DNA of 6,216 bases from Frankiales bacterium (lineage in GTDB: Bacteria; Actinomycetota; Actinomycetes; Mycobacteriales; SCTD01), in assembly GCA_025464915.1 (NCBI GenBank), contig JAODNF010000248.1, positions 1 to 6,216 of the forward strand, written 5' to 3'. The translations under genes were made by a program, and so were the position numbers. The notes below the pieces were generated by a model. That model saw only the letters and a list, made by a program, of their open reading frames with translations. It ran no database searches and was not told the DNA's origin. Each line of letters opens with the position of its first letter. The first letter of the stretch is position 1. Shown piece after piece: positions 5,199-6,216 of this stretch.

Positions 5199-5265
5199 CG
5201 CGCCCCCCGGTGAGGGGGGTGCGGGAGGGGTCCGCCTTCCCGCTGTCAAGAGGAGGTTGACAGTG
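5199..5265 (+). promoter_or_regulatory. Leader with mutually exclusive hairpins; Shine-Dalgarno in a loop
   Basis: Hairpin A pairs CGCGCCCCCC (5199-5208) with GGGGGGTGCG (5214-5223), loop GGTGA, one G-U pair. Hairpin B pairs GCGGGA (5221-5226) with TCCCGC (5238-5243). Hairpin C pairs CTGTCAA (5243-5249) with TTGACAG (5257-5263), leaving GAGGAGG (5250-5256), the ribosome binding site of the next gene, in the loop. A and B share 5221-5223, and B and C meet at 5243 (B also uses 5241-5242, which can extend C), so alternative folds are possible. Translational control or attenuation of the downstream operon is inference. Confidence 0.5.
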
Positions 5266-5439
5266 GAACTCACTACTCGCGAGGCAGTGCTCATCATGTC
5301 CGCGCTCAACGCGTACGCCGAGTCGTGCGACTTCGACGCCATGGACGAGCACCCCAACGCGGCGTGGCTGACCGAGCAGCGCGACATCGCGCGTGACCTG
5401 TACGAGCGAGTCGCTAAGCACCCGGCGACCGACCAGTGA
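5263..5439 (+). CDS. Small acidic helical protein of unknown function, first gene of a three-gene operon
   Basis: This 58-residue protein is not recognised. It begins MELTTREAVLIMSALNAYAE and is acidic and mostly helical: helix about 4-20, a D/E-rich turn (CDFDAMDEH, 22-30), then helix 32-51. C22 is the only cysteine; there is no membrane segment. GTG 5263 is chosen because GAGGAGG ends 6 nt upstream, ideal spacing. The in-frame TTG at 5257 directly abuts that sequence and is unlikely. Codon third positions are strongly G/C, supporting a real gene. Its TGA overlaps the ATG of the next gene by one base, so the two are surely co-translated. It could be an accessory protein of a plasmid- or phage-like element; no specific activity can be assigned. 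Confidence 0.82.
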   Translation: MELTTREAVLIMSALNAYAESCDFDAMDEHPNAAWLTEQRDIARDLYERVAKHPATDQ

Positions 5440-5762
5440 TGGGGACGAAGCGGCGCAACGAGCGCGAGGTCTTCGACAAGAACGGCACCGCCGCAGCCGC
5501 AAAGCGCTTCATCCGCGCCACCGGCCGCCACGTCGGCTACATGGACGTCGCGAACCTCGTGCTGCTGCGCGAGCTGGCCGACGCAGTCGACGCCGCCTTC
5601 GACCAGGCCGTGACCGAGCTGCACGACCGGCACGGCTACTCGTGGGCGCAGATCGGCCGCGAACTCGGCATCACCCGCCAGGCCGCCCAGCAGCGGTTCG
5701 GGTCCTCGTCGTCGACGACAGCAAACGTCGAGGTCGAGGGCCAGGACGAGCTGTTCTCGTGA
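5439..5762 (+). CDS. Helix-turn-helix DNA-binding protein
   Basis: The protein has 107 residues. A basic N-terminus (TKRRNERE) leads to helical segments (about 12-30 and 35-63). A helix-turn-helix follows at about 67-88: the run YSWAQIGRELGITRQAAQQR has the spacing of HTH domains in many actinobacterial proteins, the second helix being ITRQAAQQRF. The C-terminal 20 residues are Ser/Thr-rich then acidic, a flexible tail ending DELFS. No effector-binding domain is present. It probably binds DNA, regulating its own operon or acting at the structured region upstream; which is inference. ATG 5439 overlaps the previous stop (TGATG) and lacks its own strong ribosome binding site; a GTG at 5436 would add one residue. 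The stop overlaps the next start in GTGA. Replication or partition accessory is an alternative role. Confidence 0.86.
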   Translation: MGTKRRNEREVFDKNGTAAAAKRFIRATGRHVGYMDVANLVLLRELADAVDAAFDQAVTELHDRHGYSWAQIGRELGITRQAAQQRFGSSSSTTANVEVEGQDELFS

Positions 5763-6190
5763 CCGCGCTGGAGGACCAGGACCGCACGACCAAGTGCGAG
5801 GACTGCGGCGCGAGCATCGCGCAGCCGTCGACGGGACGGCCCCGGCGCTACTGCGACGCGACGTGCCGCAAGAACGCGAAGCGGATGCGCGACTACCTCG
5901 CGTGGAAGCCCACCCACGAGGCATGGGCGGCTCGCGAGGCCCAGCGCCGTCGCGCCTTCGAGCAGATGCAAGCCGACTGGGACGCGAAGCCGGTGCCGTC
6001 GATGACGTCCTGGGAGATCGAGGCGTGCGCCGCCATGTGGACGCCACCCGGTGGCTGGGCCCGCTGGGACCTGCACAAGAAGACCGAGGCCTACGGCAGC
6101 CGCACCGAGTGGTACGTCACCGACCGCAGCGACCCCGAGCCGCAGAGCCCGGGCGACTACCGCCAGGGGGCGCGCAACACGTGGTGGTGA
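5759..6190 (+). CDS. Zinc-ribbon-like protein of unknown function
   Basis: The protein has 143 residues. Near the N-terminus, C13-x2-C16 and C32-x3-C36 (KCEDCG and YCDATCRKN) are spaced as a small treble-clef or zinc-ribbon knuckle, with basic residues around it (R27, R29, R30, R37, K38, K41, R42), suggesting nucleic-acid binding. Residues about 50-82 form a charged, Trp/Ala/Arg-rich helical region. The remainder contains many Trp residues and the segment TPPGGWARWDLHKK (about 103-116). The C-terminus is polar (SPGDYRQGARNTWW). GTG 5759 is the start because it overlaps the preceding TGA in GTGA, the classic coupled arrangement; the longer open frame upstream runs through the HTH gene and is a shadow. 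It is the last complete gene of the operon. I know of no named family. Acting with the HTH protein on DNA or RNA is inference. Confidence 0.84.
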   Translation: MTALEDQDRTTKCEDCGASIAQPSTGRPRRYCDATCRKNAKRMRDYLAWKPTHEAWAAREAQRRRAFEQMQADWDAKPVPSMTSWEIEACAAMWTPPGGWARWDLHKKTEAYGSRTEWYVTDRSDPEPQSPGDYRQGARNTWW

Positions 6191-6216
6191 CGTTTCGTGG
6201 CACCTCGAGGATGCGC

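Larger units (their letters stand above)
4687..5262. other. Structured stretch without a convincing gene (candidate origin, partition or recombination region plus operon leader)
   Basis: The open frames here have poor composition (Arg/Pro/Ser-rich) and no good starts. Instead there are dense inverted repeats: a 10-bp stem-loop (4830-4857), perfect palindromes at 4862-4869, 4879-4892 and 4892-4903, short hairpins GGCC-TTC-GGCT (4949-4959), CCCC-TCC-GGGG (5019-5029) and CGCC-TTC-GGCG (5044-5054), the palindrome TCGATCGA (4993-5000), a three-way-junction-like repeat (5125-5178), and overlapping hairpins from 5199 to 5265. Such density fits a plasmid or phage origin, a centromere-like site, an attachment site, or a structured RNA. 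The sequence alone does not decide between them. Confidence 0.6.

Noticed and set aside
5172..5200. Sigma-70-type promoter TTGACA for the three-gene operon
   Set aside because: At 17 bases spacing the -10 would be TGATCG, which matches the consensus poorly.
5055..6047. 330-codon minus-strand frame opposite the three-gene operon
   Set aside because: The plus-strand genes overlap in classic stop/start fashion and have HTH and zinc-ribbon motifs; this frame is Arg/Ser-rich with no domain.
6205..6213. Start of another gene at ATG 6211
   Set aside because: GAGG directly abuts the ATG with no spacing and only two codons are visible before the window ends.

Overview
The window is GC-rich with strongly G/C-ending codons, GAGG-type ribosome binding sites and GTG starts. 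This fits a high-GC actinobacterium; I cannot name a genus. No tRNA, rRNA, CRISPR array or insertion sequence was seen.

Left part (1-3778): ordinary chromosomal genes. A c-di-GMP phosphodiesterase (EAL domain) enters from the left edge on the + strand and ends tail-to-tail, with overlapping stop codons, against a minus-strand cluster. In transcription order the cluster is a VOC/glyoxalase-fold protein (3778-3344), a membrane-anchored protein with a solute-binding domain followed by a von Willebrand A domain (3266-1458), and, 3 nt later, a membrane plus coiled-coil protein of unknown function (1454-699). The last two look translationally coupled and probably act together at the cell envelope.

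Right part (about 3800-6216): this looks like accessory, plasmid- or phage-like DNA made of short genes. A 104-residue protein (4239-3925, minus) with its own hairpin terminator is divergent from a 124-residue helical protein (4312-4686, plus). A doubtful 67-residue membrane ORF lies antisense to the end of the latter. Next is a 576-base stretch (4687-5262) with no convincing gene but many inverted repeats: a 10-bp stem-loop, three perfect palindromes in a row, a three-way-junction-like repeat, and a chain of mutually exclusive hairpins ending with the Shine-Dalgarno sequence in a loop. That chain leads into an overlapping three-gene operon: a 58-residue protein, a 107-residue helix-turn-helix protein and a 143-residue zinc-ribbon-like protein.

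The best candidate for something new is this right-hand module. The structured stretch could be a replication origin, partition or recombination site, or a regulatory leader of a small mobile element. No integrase, replication initiator or transfer gene lies inside the window, so mobility is inference.
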